64,000 bases of DNA from NCBI GenBank assembly GCA_958298945.1, contig OY282605.1, positions 22,670,811 to 22,734,810 of the forward strand, read 5' to 3'. The stretch comes from Atherix ibis (lineage: Eukaryota > Arthropoda > Insecta > Diptera > Athericidae). The notes beneath the pieces are model-generated. The model made no database searches. It was not told the origin of the DNA and saw nothing but the letters and a program-made list of their open reading frames with translations. Shown in pieces: positions 45,251-58,190 of the stretch (positions are counted from its first letter, which is position 1; the number at the start of each line of letters is the position of its first letter). A program made the position numbers and the translations under genes.

Positions 45251-45504
45251 AAAATATTTTCAATTTCAAATTACTAAAATAGAGCAGTTTTTTTTGCTGG
45301 AAAAACATGTACGTTAAAAAATGTGGAATATTTTTAAATGGGGTGAAAATAAATGGCATATGAAATGAAGCGTTCAAAGTATATTTATATAAAAAAAAAA
45401 ATACTGTAAGTGATGTTTTAATCTTTATAATAAATAACAACGGAAGCAATTTGTTTCCTTGTTTTATTTTTATTATAATTTTTTTTTTTTTGGAAGGAAA
45501 AAAA

Positions 45505-45585
45505 TCCTTATTGGTGATGATAAGTGGATTTATTATGATAATCCCAAGTGGCAGAAATCAAAAGTACTCATAAATGCTGAAGGGT
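45505..45585 (+). pseudogene. Short mariner remnant with the first catalytic block
   Basis: The plus strand reads ILIGDDKWIYYDNPKWQKSK followed by VLINAEG and a stop, the mariner block IVTGDEKWIYYDNPKRRKSW. Flanks are unreadable, so only about 80 bp of the element is visible. Confidence 0.55.
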
Positions 45586-45589
45586 AGGA

Positions 45590-47385
45590 AACTTTATTCA
45601 TCAGAGATGAAGTATAATATTCGCGGAAAAAAGTCCTCCCTTGAGGCGTTTCCGAGGTTTAAATGTGTACGAATGCAGGCAGGCTCTCGTACACATGTTT
45701 TATTTACTGTAGTATAGGCCAAGTTTGCATCATCTATGATAAATTCTGGTAAAAAAAAGGGCCAAATTCAAATAAAATGGCAATCATTGCTCATCAGCAC
45801 AGTTGGAATATGTTCAAAATTCCTGATTAGAGTTGAGCGATTACAATGAAAATTTCTGGTTTTACCTTTAAATTTTTACCTCAGTTACTGTAAATATGAA
45901 TATTTTATTTAAGTTTTGGTAAATTTATTATTTTTGAATCAAAAAAAAAAAAAAAAATTTTGTTTTGGTTGTGATTCGTTGAATTTTAAATATTATTTTT
46001 GGTTAAGTTTTTGTATTTGGACCGTAAGCAATTTTAATTTGAGTTTAGATTATTTATAAAATTCAAAGTATATTTCCAAATATTCGTCTTGATTCGTAAA
46101 TCTTTTATTATTACCATAGGTAGATGGAAACCTGATCAGATAAAAAAATGTCGGCCTATTTGATAGAGTTTTTTTTTGTTATATTAAAGAACGTTCACAG
46201 AAAAATGAGTAATTTTTGTGATCATAAATCGGTTGTTATTTTTACAAATTGAAAAATATTTTCCCCACATTTCGACTGTTTCGTATTGAATCATTGATAA
46301 TTTAACAAATATTTCAAAAAAAAAATTGTCGAATAGACTTTGGGGCAAACATTTTATAAGATAATAATTACTTAGAATTTTTAGATATTTTTTTTTGCTT
46401 GTTTTTGTATGTGTGTAAGGTCTATGAGATGAGGGTCATTTGGTGACTTTATGTTTTCTGCGAGTTTGCATTGCCAGCTCGTCTAATAAAACTGGTCGAA
46501 CTTAAGTTGGTGTGAGGAATTAGAAGTTGTTAAATTTAGCTGGGGGAATATTTGACTTTCCTAGAAAAATAAATAGAAGACTTGTAAAAGGAGGAGCTGT
46601 TGGGTCAAGGAGCTTTACAATGGAAGGAATCCTATTAAAAAAAATTAATATATGGTATGGATTAGGTAGCACTAGCTTAGAATATTATCAGTCGGAAGTT
46701 AAACGCCACAGGAATGGTATGAACGACGAGGTTGATGAACGAAAAGGAAATCATGAGTAAGTGCGGTGTGACCAATCAAAATTTTGGGAAGTTTGCTTGC
46801 CAGAATTCAGGAACGTATGGAAAAAAATCTTCTTCACTTCATTGATAATCTAACAAATATTTATACTTTATAATAATTTCTGCAACAAATGGTAAAAATT
46901 TGTTTTTGTGTGAATTTAAAAAAAAAATAGTTCAAGAATTGTAACAGCCTTTTCTTAAGGACTTGCGTTTATCGTATCTTTGTACGGAGTATTTTTGAAT
47001 TCTAATCTAGCTAATAATATAGCCGGGATACTCTTTAGTTATCCCTGTGGAATTGCAACGGCTGTCTCTAGTAGAAAATGGTTTTGAGTTCGGGTATAGC
47101 TAACAGCATAGGCTGGATGCATATTTGTTGTCGCCAAATGTTCCTGAAAATAATTTGAAAAAAAAGTGTTGACTCTTTTCAAAACGCATTAATTGCATAA
47201 TGTTTGATACTTTTTAAAAAAATTGAATGGAACTAATGATGTGTGGCAGAATACTTTGAGAGGAATCCGGCAATGCTTCGAACCTCGGCTCCATATAGCT
47301 TATGTCTTAATTACCGACTATCTAAGACCCTTGGTTAGATTGCCAATCCATTTTTCAGGCAGAAGTACATGCCACAAAGCTTTAT
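45590..47385. other. Unassigned AT-rich DNA
   Basis: A 77-codon plus frame at 46527-46760 (LAGGIFDFPRKINRRLVKGG) has a reasonable composition but no recognised domain. Otherwise homopolymer-rich with nothing identifiable. Confidence 0.35.
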
Positions 47386-47389
47386 TCTA

Positions 47390-48060
47390 GAGAGGGTATC
47401 AGAAGGAATCTACATAACGCAAAGATCTACATCATCTCAGACAGCTAAGCTGCATTAAAAACTCTTGTCTCATCTGATGTCCAATCCAAGCTGGTTCGGA
47501 ATATAGTCACGGTCCTAAATGAACTGATTAGATGCAACAAAGTAACTACATTAAGGGTATTGAAGGTAGCAAACCAGTTGACAAACTTTCCAAACGGGGA
47601 TCGAATACTCCATTTATTGGACTAGAACTATTCCCTGGCTATCCAAACGGCCTTCTAAGGTCCATTTTAGTGTCCTTGGGAAGCGAGGATAAAAGCTCAT
47701 ACTGGGGCAATTTTCCGGGCATGCATAACTCAAAAAGCTGCATCTCCGTTTCTAAAAAAAGGACGCCAGAGGTCCTAAAACTCAACAAACTAGACCTAAG
47801 GCTACTTACTGGAGATATCAACTTCATAAAATAGGCAAATCTGACACAAAAAACTGTCGTTTTTGCTCCGAAAAGGATGAAATGTCGGAGATCACCTTCG
47901 GCATCTTGGTTTGAGATTCCCTGATTTCCACGAGATTTTCCGGCTACCAACTAATATGATATTGTGGTTCGCTAAAAGCCTCAATAATAATATTATCTGA
48001 ATTGGAATTATTTACCACAAAAGACCTTATTGGTCGAAGTGGTTTTAAGACTATGTGCTC
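47390..48060 (+). pseudogene. LINE RNase H and C-terminal region
   Basis: Readable in shifting frames: IYIISDS-AALKTL (RNase H second catalytic Asp, DSQAAL), VSSDVQSKLVRNIVTVLNEL, then the region of KADELARKGSNTPFIG-like text in 47532-47834 (VDKLSKRGSNTPFIGLELFP, then ISVSKKRTPEVLKLNKLDLR, LLTGDIN). This order (RNase H, linker, LLTG block) fits I/Jockey-type ORF2 C-termini. Multiple shifts, no ends. Confidence 0.7.
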
Positions 48061-48119
48061 CATAATACCCTCCATATATTATTATTATTTTTACTATTAT
48101 TGAAATTCCTCCAAGAAGT

Positions 48120-49380
48120 ATAATACAAGTTTTTCTCCTGGTCTGGTATCTACGCAACTCCGAAATTCGGAGATTGCTGAATTCGATTCCCTAAGATCGA
48201 AAAACACTTGAAAGGGCGTCATTTTGGTAGTACCCATAATATCCTAAGGAGTGTAACTGTGGAGCTGAAGGCGATTCAAGCACTATCACAAATAGTGCAA
48301 ACAACACTTAGACTGACTGTTAAGTATTTTTGAAGTCCCGAGAAAATTTCGTTTAAAAAATGAGTCGTCTACATTTAAAAACTGATAAAAATGTGGTATC
48401 TTTAAAGGACTTCTTTATGAATAAGACATCTTTTTAAAAAGGGTTGTTGGAGGCACTTGGATACTCCACTTTGAAAACACCCCTTGCCACATGCTCATCT
48501 CCATCAACGAGTTTTTGTCGAAAAGAAAGGATTCTTGTGGTTTATCATTCCCCCCCTTGACCCTTATAACGCTATCGACTGATGTAAGCTCATGTAACTT
48601 TTTTCCCCAAGATCGAAAAACATTTGAAAGGACGTTATCTTGATACTGTCGATAAAGACTCAAGGAGTGTAATCGAGGATCTAAAGCTGATTTAAATGGA
48701 AGCCCTCTAGCACTCCCACGAAGGGTGAAAACAACTTCTAGGCTGACGGTTATGAGTTTTCGAAGCCCTTAGAAGTGAAAAAGGCATTTGGTTTAAAAAG
48801 GACTCCTTTAACTTTGAAAGCTGATAAAAATGCAGAACTTTTCAAGGACTTCTAAATTAATAGAACTTCCTTTTAAACAGTAATTTTACAAAGGAATAGA
48901 AAAAGTATTTTTTGCGTCCGATCGGTCATTGGTAGCACTGGAATACTCCATTTTGAAAACACCCCATGCCAAATGCCCATCTCCATGAAGGAGTTTTTGT
49001 CAAAAAAAGAATTCCAGTGATTTACCATCCCCTTTCCCTATCGACCTAATGTAAGCTCCTGTAATTTTTCCCCCCCAAGATCGAAAAACACTTGAAAGGA
49101 CGTCATCTTGATACTGTCGATAACAACTCAAAGAGTTTAACCGAGAATCTGAGGGTGATTTAAATGAAAGCCCTCCAGCACTGCCAAGAGGGGTGAAAAT
49201 AACGTCTAGGCTGACGGTTATAAATTCCCGAAGCCACCAGAAGAAATGGAAATTGAATTTCGGTTTAAAAAAAATCCTTTAACGACGAAGGCTGATAAAA
49301 ATGTAGCACCTTTGAAGGACTTGCTTTTTATTTTTTAAAAGTATTTTTTGACAGAAATTGAAAAAGGGTTCTTTGCATCA
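48120..49380. repeat. Three tandem copies of a 410-470-bp repeat
   Basis: The anchor CTTGAAAGG-CGTCAT is at about 48210, 48622 and 49092, and GGCTGACGGTTAT-type text at about 48312, 48741 and 49208. Between them run the same phrases in order: GATTTAAATGGAAGCCCTC, CAAGGACTTCT, ACTCCATTTTGAAAACACCC, GAGTTTTTGTC. Single copies are at 39.07 kb and at the start of the window. No coding frame is conserved among copies. Confidence 0.85.
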
Positions 49381-49493
49381 AATTCGCCAGTTCGAACACT
49401 GGTTGCTCTCGTCAATAACGCTACGAAGATTGAAAGCAACAAATCCGTCGATGTATAGCTGCTCCGTCGAGTTTGAGAGAGAAAAAAATAATA

Positions 49494-50662
49494 CCACGGG
49501 TATAAGCTTAAATCCGGTGCTTGGTCATAGATGGCGTGAGTGAGCGTATTAAGCTACCATGGGCACGCCATACCTTTTTTTTATGAGTTTGACATCTGTC
49601 AGCAATTTCGTACAACAATATACATTTTTCCTTTAGTAATCATGTCTAGTTTTGTGCCAGAAAAAGAGCATATGCGGGAAGCTCTACTTTTCTGATTCAA
49701 TTTTGAAGAAATCGGCTGCCGAATCGCATAGAATGCTTATGGAGGCCTATGATGACAGTGTTTTATCAAAAACAACGTGCCGAGATTGATTTCGTTAGTT
49801 CAAAAATGGCAATTTTAACTTGTGGGACAAAAAGCGTGAAAATGGGCCTAGGAAGATTGAGGACCAATTACAGATTTTTTTGGTCTAAGACGATACCCCA
49901 TAGCAAAAAATGCTCGCGGAGCAATTAAATTTTATTCAACCAGCCATTTCCATACATATGCGTGCCATGGGGAAGATTGGAAAGATCGGAAAATGGGTGC
50001 CGCATGAATTAAACGATAGGCAGATGGAGGGACGCCAAAACACATGCGAAATCTTGCTCGCGAGACAAAAAAGAAAACTGTTCCTGCCTTGGATTATGAC
50101 AGGCGATGAAAAGTGGATATATTTCGAGAATCCTAAACGCAAGAAATCCTGGGTTCAAACCGGCCAACCATCAACATTTTCCCCAAGATCAAATCGCTTC
50201 GGACGGAAGACGATGTTGTGCGTTTGGTGGGATCATAAGGGTATCGTCTACTATGACAACTGATCAAATTGCACCGTGCTCTGCGTGAAAAAAGGACAAA
50301 GGCATGACAAACTGATTTTCCTCCACGACAACGCACCATCGCACACGTCATAAATGGTCTGAAACTACTTGGAGACATTCAACTGGGAGTTGCTATCCCA
50401 CATCGCTTATTCACCAGATCTCACCCCTTCCGACTACCACCTGTTTTCGTCGATGGGCCACGCGCTCGCTGAGCAGCACTTTTATTCTTACGAAAACGTC
50501 CGAAAATGGCTTGATGAGCGGTTTGCCTCGAAAGAGAAGGAATTTTTTGGCGTGGTATCCACAAATTGCCCGAGAGATGGGAAAAATGTGTAGCTAGCGA
50601 GAGTAAGTACTTTGCCCTTAAATTTGTTTTTGTTTTCTATGGATTTAAGCTTATACACTTGG
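49494..50662 (+). mobile_element. Full-length mariner (mellifera-like) with TIRs and TA flanks
   Basis: Left end CCACGGGTATAAGCTTAAAT (49494) and complement of the right end CCAAGTGTATAAGCTTAAAT (50662), TA at 49492-49493 and 50663-50664. The plus-strand transposase starts near 49642 (MSSFVPEKEHMREALLF), is frameshifted through the N-terminal half, then reads LAEQLNFIQPAI, KIGKWVPHELNDRQMEGRQN, WIMTGDEKWIYFENPKRKKS (first Asp), MLCVWWDHKGIVYYDN, LIFLHDNAPSHTS in another frame (second Asp), LLSHIAYSPDLTPSDYHLFS (third Asp) and ends near KCVAS. At least four frameshifts; dead. Confidence 0.92.
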
Positions 50663-50664
50663 TA

Positions 50665-52490
50665 TAAAGTTTAAAAATAATAATAAAAATCTTTTTTTCA
50701 AAATTTATGCAAAAACATTGAGGCAAAGAAAAATTTACCAAAATATTTACTTTTTCGTTTCGAAGACACACCAAATGATATCTAAAATAAAATTGAAATT
50801 TCAATATCACACGTGCTGAAAATATCTTCTACGTATAATAATTAAATCGTGACCTTTTCCAACAATATGAATCAACTTGTATCTGTGATTTGTAAATGTT
50901 TGTTTTTTTTTGCAACGTTGTAAATTATAGAAAATTATTTCTCAATGAAAATGGTGCTTACTCAGAATTTTAATTGAGAAAATGACACGTGCTTAGGCAT
51001 ATAGTCATACTTGTAATTAGACAAAAGAGTGGTAGTGAAGCTTTTAAAGGGAATTATGCTTTTTTTTGTAAATTTTCATATATATTTTTCTTTCAATATT
51101 TCTTAATAAAAAAATTAAATAAAGTACGTTATTAATAAGGTTCGGTAACGTGTGCAATCATTCACATTTATTTCTGTTAAATTGCTATAAATTCTCATAC
51201 TTATGAGTGGTTTTCTATAAGTAAAATAAATTACAAAAATAATATAGTATTATAGAAAATCATTGCATACATTATAAAAAAAAAATTGTACATTTTACGA
51301 ATGTTCCATGTTTTTCTGGACCTAAAGTTCAGTTTGAGTCAATAGATTTTTTGTTTACAAAATTATCACGTTTCGAATTGTTTTTGTTTGTTATATTATT
51401 TGTGGAGACAAATATAAGACGGAATAAATCTAACTGAATTTTCTACGTAGATAATCACGTTTTGTATTATTGATGGAAGATTTATACAGCCTTCCACCAA
51501 GTTATAGTATTTGTGCTCATTCAAGGAAAATATCAATAATAAATTAGAATCATTGTTAGCCTTTTCGAGCAAATATTATTGCAAATATTTTTATTTTCAT
51601 GTCTGTGTTGTTGTTTTTTTTTGCTGGTCAGTTTAGTATAAACCATAAAGAAAGAATTTAGAAATATGCTTTTTTTTTTAAAAATTATATAAACACACAT
51701 AATTTAATTCGATTGAAGGACAACAAAAAACTGTATAGGTAAAATGTTTAACTTTTATATTAGAAAAGAAAGCTGATCTGAAAGGTATTTCTCCATTGTG
51801 ATCGTAATTGCAATCATAGAATTCTCAAATGTTTTTTTTTATTATTTTGTTGTTTTTTAAATTAAAACCTTCTTATGACATTGTATTTATAAAATAAATC
51901 ATTTCTATTATTTGTTCAATAATTTTTGAAATTGCAGTTTTGTTTGGCATATCAACACAATATGTGCTATGGTAACCGGACGGTTTTGCTTAGCAATGCA
52001 AGTACGAGCGTGTAATTGATTCAGAGTGCATTCGGTTTTTACCTATTGCTGACATGCAATTGAATTTTCTAAATAATATTAAAAATAACTACTTATTATT
52101 ATTTGATGAAGAAAAAAGAAACCAAAAAGAAAACACAAAAAAATAAAGTTCATATTTACGTTCCTTAGTTTTAAAGCCACTTGAAAACTTAGGAATTTTT
52201 TCATATATTACGTATGTATTTATTAAGAATTTTAATACTATACATTAAAAAAGATAAATATTTAATTCAACTAAATAAAAGTATTATAATTTCTGTAGTA
52301 CTGAGAAGAAAAATATCAACAAAAAAATCGGAAATTATACACAAAATAAGAAATTCGGATTTTTTATAAAATATTAAAAAGGGAATATAATACAAATAAT
52401 TTCAATATATTTTAAATATGATAACAAAAAAAATTAACAATAGTATTTATTTGTTAATTTAAGAAGGGCTTATCGTTTAATTGCTGAAGG
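50665..52490. other. AT-rich spacer, nothing recognised
   Basis: Homopolymer-rich DNA with no open frames of note, terminal repeats or RNA genes visible. Confidence 0.5.
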
Positions 52491-52494
52491 TATA

Positions 52495-53605
52495 CAATAT
52501 CTGTTCAAAAAGTATCGCGAATTGTTTTGTTTTTTCAAAAATTATTTATTTATTCAAGAATATCTATTTTGTCCCCTTCAAAGTAGTCCCCACCAGATAT
52601 TATACACTTGTGCCAACGTTTTTACCAATCCTCAAAACACTTCAAAAAATCATTTTTTGTGATCTTGTTCAGCTCCTCCTTCGATGCCGTCTTTATCTCC
52701 TTAATCATAGCATAGCATCGTCCTTTCATAGGGCTCTTCAGTTTTGAGAACAAGAAAAAGTCACAGGGGGGCAGATCTGGAGAATACGGTAGCTGCGGCA
52801 TTATTAATGTGTTGTTTTTGGCCAAAAATGGCAAAACCCAATTTTTGTTCTTCCACAAATCCGGGCGTTTCTGGCGGATTGCTTCACGCAACTGGCGCAT
52901 AACTTGCAGGTAATATTCCTTATAGACAGTTCTACCCTGTGGCAAGAGCTCATGATGCAGCACGCCCCTGCAATCGAAGAGAACTGTTAGCAAAACCTTC
53001 ACATTCGACCGAACTTGGCGTGCTTTTTTCGGCACCAGTGATGACTTTTTGGAGCAAATTTGGGTCGTCTCGGACAGAGTCCAACAGCTCCTTAGCAATG
53101 TTTATGCGATGTTGTTTTTGGTCGAAATTAAGCAATTTTCGAACACGGCCAAATCATTGATAAAAATCGAATGGTACAAGCCAATCGATATGTTTAAGTT
53201 CTTAGCAACTTCTCTAACGGTGATTCGACGATTTGCCAATACTATTTTCTTCACTTCATCAATGTTTTCGTCTGTTGTTGATGTGCTCGGGCGTCCAGCA
53301 CGCTTTTCGTCGTTCACATCTGCTCAGCCCTCTGAGAATATTTTGTACCACCGCTTAACGTTGCTTCGGTCCAAGATAGCTTCACCATATGCCACAGTCA
53401 ACATTTGGAATACGTCCGCGCAATTAATTTTGTTTTTCACACAAAATTTGATACAGATTCTTTGAAAAATGGCCAAAAATCGAAGACACAAAATTTGATA
53501 CAGAGTCTTTGTAATGGGCAAAAATCGAAGACGAGCCAAAATACGTGCAAGCAAATCAGCTGTCAAAAATTAACTGAACATTCAAAATGGCCGAACCAAA
53601 TTGGA
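52495..53605 (-). mobile_element. mariner, nearly complete coding region, 5' end truncated
   Basis: TA at 52493-52494, then the terminal repeat word TCTGTTCAAAAAGTATCGCG near 52500 shared with the 33 kb copy. Minus-strand transposase: RICIKFCVKNKINCADVFQM (53460), VKRWYKIFSEG, stop, VNDEKRAGRPSTSTTDEN, RRITVREVAKNLNISIG, frameshift, LLDSVRDDPNLLQKVITGAE (the first catalytic GDE is now GAE), ARQVRSNVKVLLTVLFDCRG, HHELLPQGRTVYKEYYLQVM, LREAIRQKRPDLWKNKNWVL, PFLAKNNTL where the second-Asp block has been deleted, SPDLPPCDFFLFSKLKSPMK (third Asp). The right terminal repeat is missing. Confidence 0.85.
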
Positions 53606-53639
53606 TGACTATTTCAAAATATAAAAGTTCCCCATGAAT

Positions 53640-54140
53640 AGTTTGTGGATTGGCTTCACTCTAATAACAACAATTTTGTTTATTCACCGACTTAGAGAGA
53701 TGAAAATGCACCTCGTCTAAGAAGATGATTTTCTTGGAAAAATCAGCATCATTTTCAAATTATTTTAGAGTAAAATCAGCAAATTCACGGTATTTTCGAT
53801 GGTGCAACGGCTTCAATTATGGTGTGATAACAAGTCCCAAATTTTGAGAATGCCTTATATTCGATCAATTTGGGTCTTCATCAACACTTGCCTGAACGGT
53901 AGCTAATATTTTGGACACTACGGCCAGATCTTTTCCTTATTGGTATACAAACATTTTGTAAAGCAAGTTTGCGTTTAAAACTTTCCACAGTTCCATGAAT
54001 AGCGAGCACACTAAGCCGACTATGAGAACCATAAATTGAAAGAAGTGCACGATAAGTTGCAATAAAACGATTATTTTCATAAAAACAGTTTGATAATTTT
54101 TTAAATATGATTGAGAAGTGTATTTTTCCATGAATGAACA
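53640..54140 (-). pseudogene. DDE transposase (NGYVNKQN family), N-terminal half
   Basis: Minus strand: MEKYT near 54131, VFYENNRFIATYRALLSIYG, SHSRLSVLAIHGTVESF, KLALQNVCIPIRKRSGRSVQ, NI, then VQASVDEDPN, ADFSKKIIFLDEVHFHLS (first catalytic Asp) and SVNKQNCCY-SEANPQTIHG near 53650. The protein is cut off here, close to the truncated 5' end of the 52.5 kb mariner. Stops and one frame change. Confidence 0.75.
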
Positions 54141-54179
54141 AACTTGCCAAATAAAATAAGATTTTTGTATTGATCTATA

Positions 54180-54350
54180 AGATAAAGTCCAACGGCGTCA
54201 AATCTAACGATCTTGGAGGCCAATGGCGTCAAATCGAAATTACACGTCCCATGAATCTTTTGTCATGTTGTGTGATTTGTGGTACTGTCTTGTTGAAAAC
54301 ACATATGGTTCAGATAAAATTATTTAAGTTTAGACTAAAAAGAAATGCAG
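54180..54350 (-). pseudogene. DDE transposase C-terminal fragment
   Basis: The complement reads HWPPRSLDLTPLDFIL (consensus VNWPPRSCDLTPLDFFLWG, third catalytic Asp), preceded by the region of the second block. It lies upstream of an N-terminal piece of the same family on the same strand, so the two are different copies placed head to tail, not one gene. Confidence 0.7.
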
Positions 54351-54359
54351 AAAAATGAT

Positions 54360-55000
54360 ATCTTCAGACTAAAATAGACACAAAACAGTTACTTTTCGCG
54401 AGTACATCAACTTTTCCACATTCATTTGTAGCTTTTCAGAGCCTCATATATGATATCTATCAAACGAAAAATTAGCCTCATAATTTTTGAAAAATTTAAA
54501 CACAATAATTGGTAGTTTTATAATAAATGATGTTTAATGGCAAACTTTGATCTAAATAAATATTATCTTTAATTTTATTTATATTTAGAAATTATTAAAT
54601 GAGAAGGTTATATTTTTCAAACTAAAAAATGGATAATATTTATTATTTGGAATTTTTTAAATACTTTGAAAATTCTTCTAAATTGATTGTTTTTTAATTA
54701 AAATAAGGAAAATATCTTTTTTTTACTTTACTTAAAACAATTATTTTACTTTTCTTACTCTTAAATTTGCTTTAATCTTCATTTTTTTTTTGATTATTTA
54801 CAATAGAATGACTTAATGGGATGAAAAATTATATTTGAATATTTTCAACAATAAGGAGAATTTTTTATTTTTCTACTTTATTAAAAATATAGATTTTTAA
54901 AATTTTCAAAATAATATTAAAAAGTTTTCAACCAGTTTTAAATTTAAAAATTTAAAATTAAAATGTCCGTATTTAAAAAAAAACACGTTTTTTATTTAAA
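54360..55000. other. AT-rich spacer
   Basis: No recognisable feature. Confidence 0.45.
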
Positions 55001-55260
55001 AAAAAAACATGGCGTCGAATGGTGTCACACCTGATATTTGACTCCAAACAATACTAAAAACGTCTTTCATCGTCAATTTTCTAACAAATATTTAAATGGC
55101 CACCATTCAAAATCAAAAAATTAATATTAAAAATGGCCGCTCATGAAATTTTGTTCGAAAAATAAAAAATGGCGTCGTATGGTACCAAACTTCATATTTG
55201 AGCCCAAAAAGTCCAAAAGCACCTTAAATGAAAACATTTTAAGAAAGTTGACATTATCAG
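55000..55260 (+). repeat. Dispersed repeat with ATGGCGTCGAATGGT phrase, two copies here
   Basis: ATGGCGTCGAATGGT at about 55010 and ATGGCGTCGTATGGTACC at about 55168; around the second, AAATGGCCGCTCATGA precedes and CACCTTAAATGAAAAC, AAGAAAGTT follow. A third copy with the same order is at 58190-58300. The unit is short (about 110-150 bp), non-coding and unassigned. Confidence 0.65.
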
Positions 55261-55541
55261 ACCAAAATTCACACTAAAGAATCGCTTGTCGAAAAGACAA
55301 TGCATTTCTAGACTCCTTAATATGGCAAATTTTGCCTATTGACTAATCCACTAAGTAAAATATGAACCTCATTGCAGAAGAAAATTTTGTTTGTTAAATT
55401 ACCATTCAAAACCTGTTGTTTCAGAACCCAAACTTTAATAATATATATTATTTTCCAAACTACGAAATGTATAACCATTTATCATCTTTCTTTTAATTAT
55501 AATTAATTTTTTTTTGATTTTCTACAACTTAAAGCTGGTAT

Positions 55542-55643
55542 GTTTGAATCACTTATGCCTAATTTTCAAAGAATTCAATTTTTTATAGTGTAAATATTGA
55601 AAAAAATTGAATTCTTTGAATATTAGGCATAAGTGATTCAAAT
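55542..55643. repeat. 102-bp palindrome
   Basis: TTTGAATCACTTATGCCTAA on the left pairs with TTAGGCATAAGTGATTCAAA on the right; pairing continues inward through TTCAAAGAATTCAATTTTTT with few mismatches, leaving a loop of about 14 bases. It is probably a very short foldback/MITE. Confidence 0.9.
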
Positions 55644-55649
55644 TTACAA

Positions 55650-58190
55650 GAATCAGAATATCAAATAAAATGTAATAAACAATTTACAAAAATTTGGGAA
55701 AAAATAAATTTTTCATTGTGAGTCAACGATTGTGCAGAGATTCATTCTTTCATTGGTTATAGGTCAATTATTTTTTTTTTAATTTTTATTCACAAAAATT
55801 CAAAAAAGAAAATATTTGAAATACTTTTCTTACAAAATTGATAAGAATTTTTCTCAAGCAAATATTTTCAATTTCAAGTAATTAGAAAATCTGATCATAC
55901 ACATACAAATTCGAATGAAATTTATAAGATTTATAATTAAAATACGGAAATAACCACTTTTTTTTGTATATTAAATTTAGTAATTAATAACATTAAAGAT
56001 TCATCCATATTTATTGTATGATTAAATATTTTCCATAAAACATAAAAATTTATTTTCTAATTACATATTTTTAGTTACTACTGATCAGATCATTGTAAAT
56101 TCATAATAACTACTTAAGTGACTATTTTACCTGTAATCAAAATAAACATTTCCAATTGCTCACCGGTTGTTTGGTAAAATATGACATTGATAGTCGATGA
56201 TTTTTTCTAAAGATTTAGGGAAATACCAAAATGCTTTGTCATGATTTGACGTCATCAATTATTGATACCTGCGGTCAGATATGAAAGAACTATTGACCCA
56301 GTGATCGTTTCTATTTCGCGCTAAATTTTCATAGCACGTCAAATGATCGAGTCAGTTCGGTCTGGGTTCTGGTCAGAAAATTTTGTAAATAAATAAACGC
56401 AAAAAAACAGTGACACGCTAATAATTGTGGAGGAAAAAATGAGATAGTGTAAATTAGAGCGATCAGAGAAACTCTTGTAATTGTAGGGCGAGAAAAAGAG
56501 ATAGTGTAACTTAGAGTGAAATATCGGCCACAGTCGTTGGTAGAGATTAACTGCGGGCAATAATTTCTATTAAGTGGATTTCCATTGATCGTGTTTTGTT
56601 CATTACGGACAGACTCTCACTAACACTATTCCAAAGTGAGCAATTTGTTGGTGCCTCAACTGACCACATTTATGGTAGGAACACAAATCGGACTGTTAGC
56701 GTTGACAAAATTTGTAAAACCTTCACTATCTTATGGGAGTGCACAGAATTCTGACCATGGGTCGTCTGTTTTCGTCGCTATTGTGTTCCTATCATTAATG
56801 TTGGTTAGCAGCAGTAAATGGGAGAGTTTCATTTTTCGGAGCGGGAGAACCCATGCACGGTTGTTTTAAAAATAGACACTAATTCTTATTGAGTGTAAAG
56901 AGTTTCATGACCCTCTCAATAGCATGCAGTCTGAATTGAGTATAATTTAAAACCCCAACAAAAAAAGACACTGGAACTCGTAAATAACGTCCAATAATAA
57001 TAATACTTTTACTCTTATTCCGATCGAGAGTGAAAATTAGTCCAATGAGTTTTCGATTATTTTTTAATTTTATTTGATAATAATTTAAGAAAATAATATA
57101 CTTTTCAGAAAGGTTATGATGAGATCAGCGATTAGATGTAGATAGTTTCATTTGCACTGTTTACCCAAATTTAACCTAAAAAGCCAATTACTCAATTGTG
57201 TATGCCTAAAACCAGCTGTTCGATTATTTCATTGAATTTAATTCAATCAAACTTTTTCCTTTTTAATTGAACAATTTTTGTAATTAATCTTATGGTGTGT
57301 CCCATATGACATAAATACATAGTTAGAAGATAAAATCACAAATCACCTTGTTTAATAACAAAAATTTCAATATTTTTCTTTATTTAGTACTATTGTAAAA
57401 GGCTTTATAATCTTTGAAAGGTCAAACGGCGGTTGTTTAAAAAGTTGAAGGAAAAATTATTTTTATTTTGTTGTACCTTTCACAATAGAGAGTATTTTTT
57501 TTTCTTCTATAAAAGATTTTTTAATAATAAATGTCCAAGTATAAGTTAAAATTGTTTAAGTATAAATCTTTAATTTTAAGGTTAAAATTGTAAGAAAAAC
57601 AAGTTTATTTAAAAACTTCAAAAAAAAAAAATTTAATTTTTCCCAAAATAATTTTGCAATAATTATGCATTATTTACAATAATTACTAAGAAAATATTTA
57701 TTCATCAGTAAAGTATTATTAAAAACTAACTACTGTTGATAAAAAAGAAAGGTAACTGCTATTATTTTTATGTAATTTTTATTATTTCGAATATTTTCCA
57801 TAACTTAAGTGCTTTATTCATTTTGTGGTTCGGAAATTATAGTCCTGTTGTTAGGCACTTGTTTAACATATAGGCTATTTTATATAAAAATTATTTAGTA
57901 TAAAGTTTGCCATATTATATAAATTAAGATTTAGATTTATAAAAAAAATAACAATAATTATTTATTATTTTTTTAAAGAATTTCAATTTTTCTAAATTTA
58001 TTTAACTAAATAATTAATGACACAATTTTGTATCAGGAGTTTTTTTTTGTAACATATAATATGGAAAAATTACTGCACAATTTTCATTGATTGAAAAAAA
58101 TAAATTTGGAAAATTTCTATAAGTGGTAAGATTATTTCGTAATGACATATTCATTTTATGATTTGGATAGTATGGTTCAAAATCAAAATA
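55650..58190. other. AT-rich DNA with a GC-richer island at 56270-56900
   Basis: The island includes a 77-codon plus frame (56636-56869, MSNLLVPQLTTFMVGTQIGL) with a hydrophobic middle, unrecognised, and direct partial repetition of GAGATAGTGTAA at 56440 and 56498. It could be an old LTR/5' leader or a host exon with promoter. The rest shows nothing. Confidence 0.3.
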
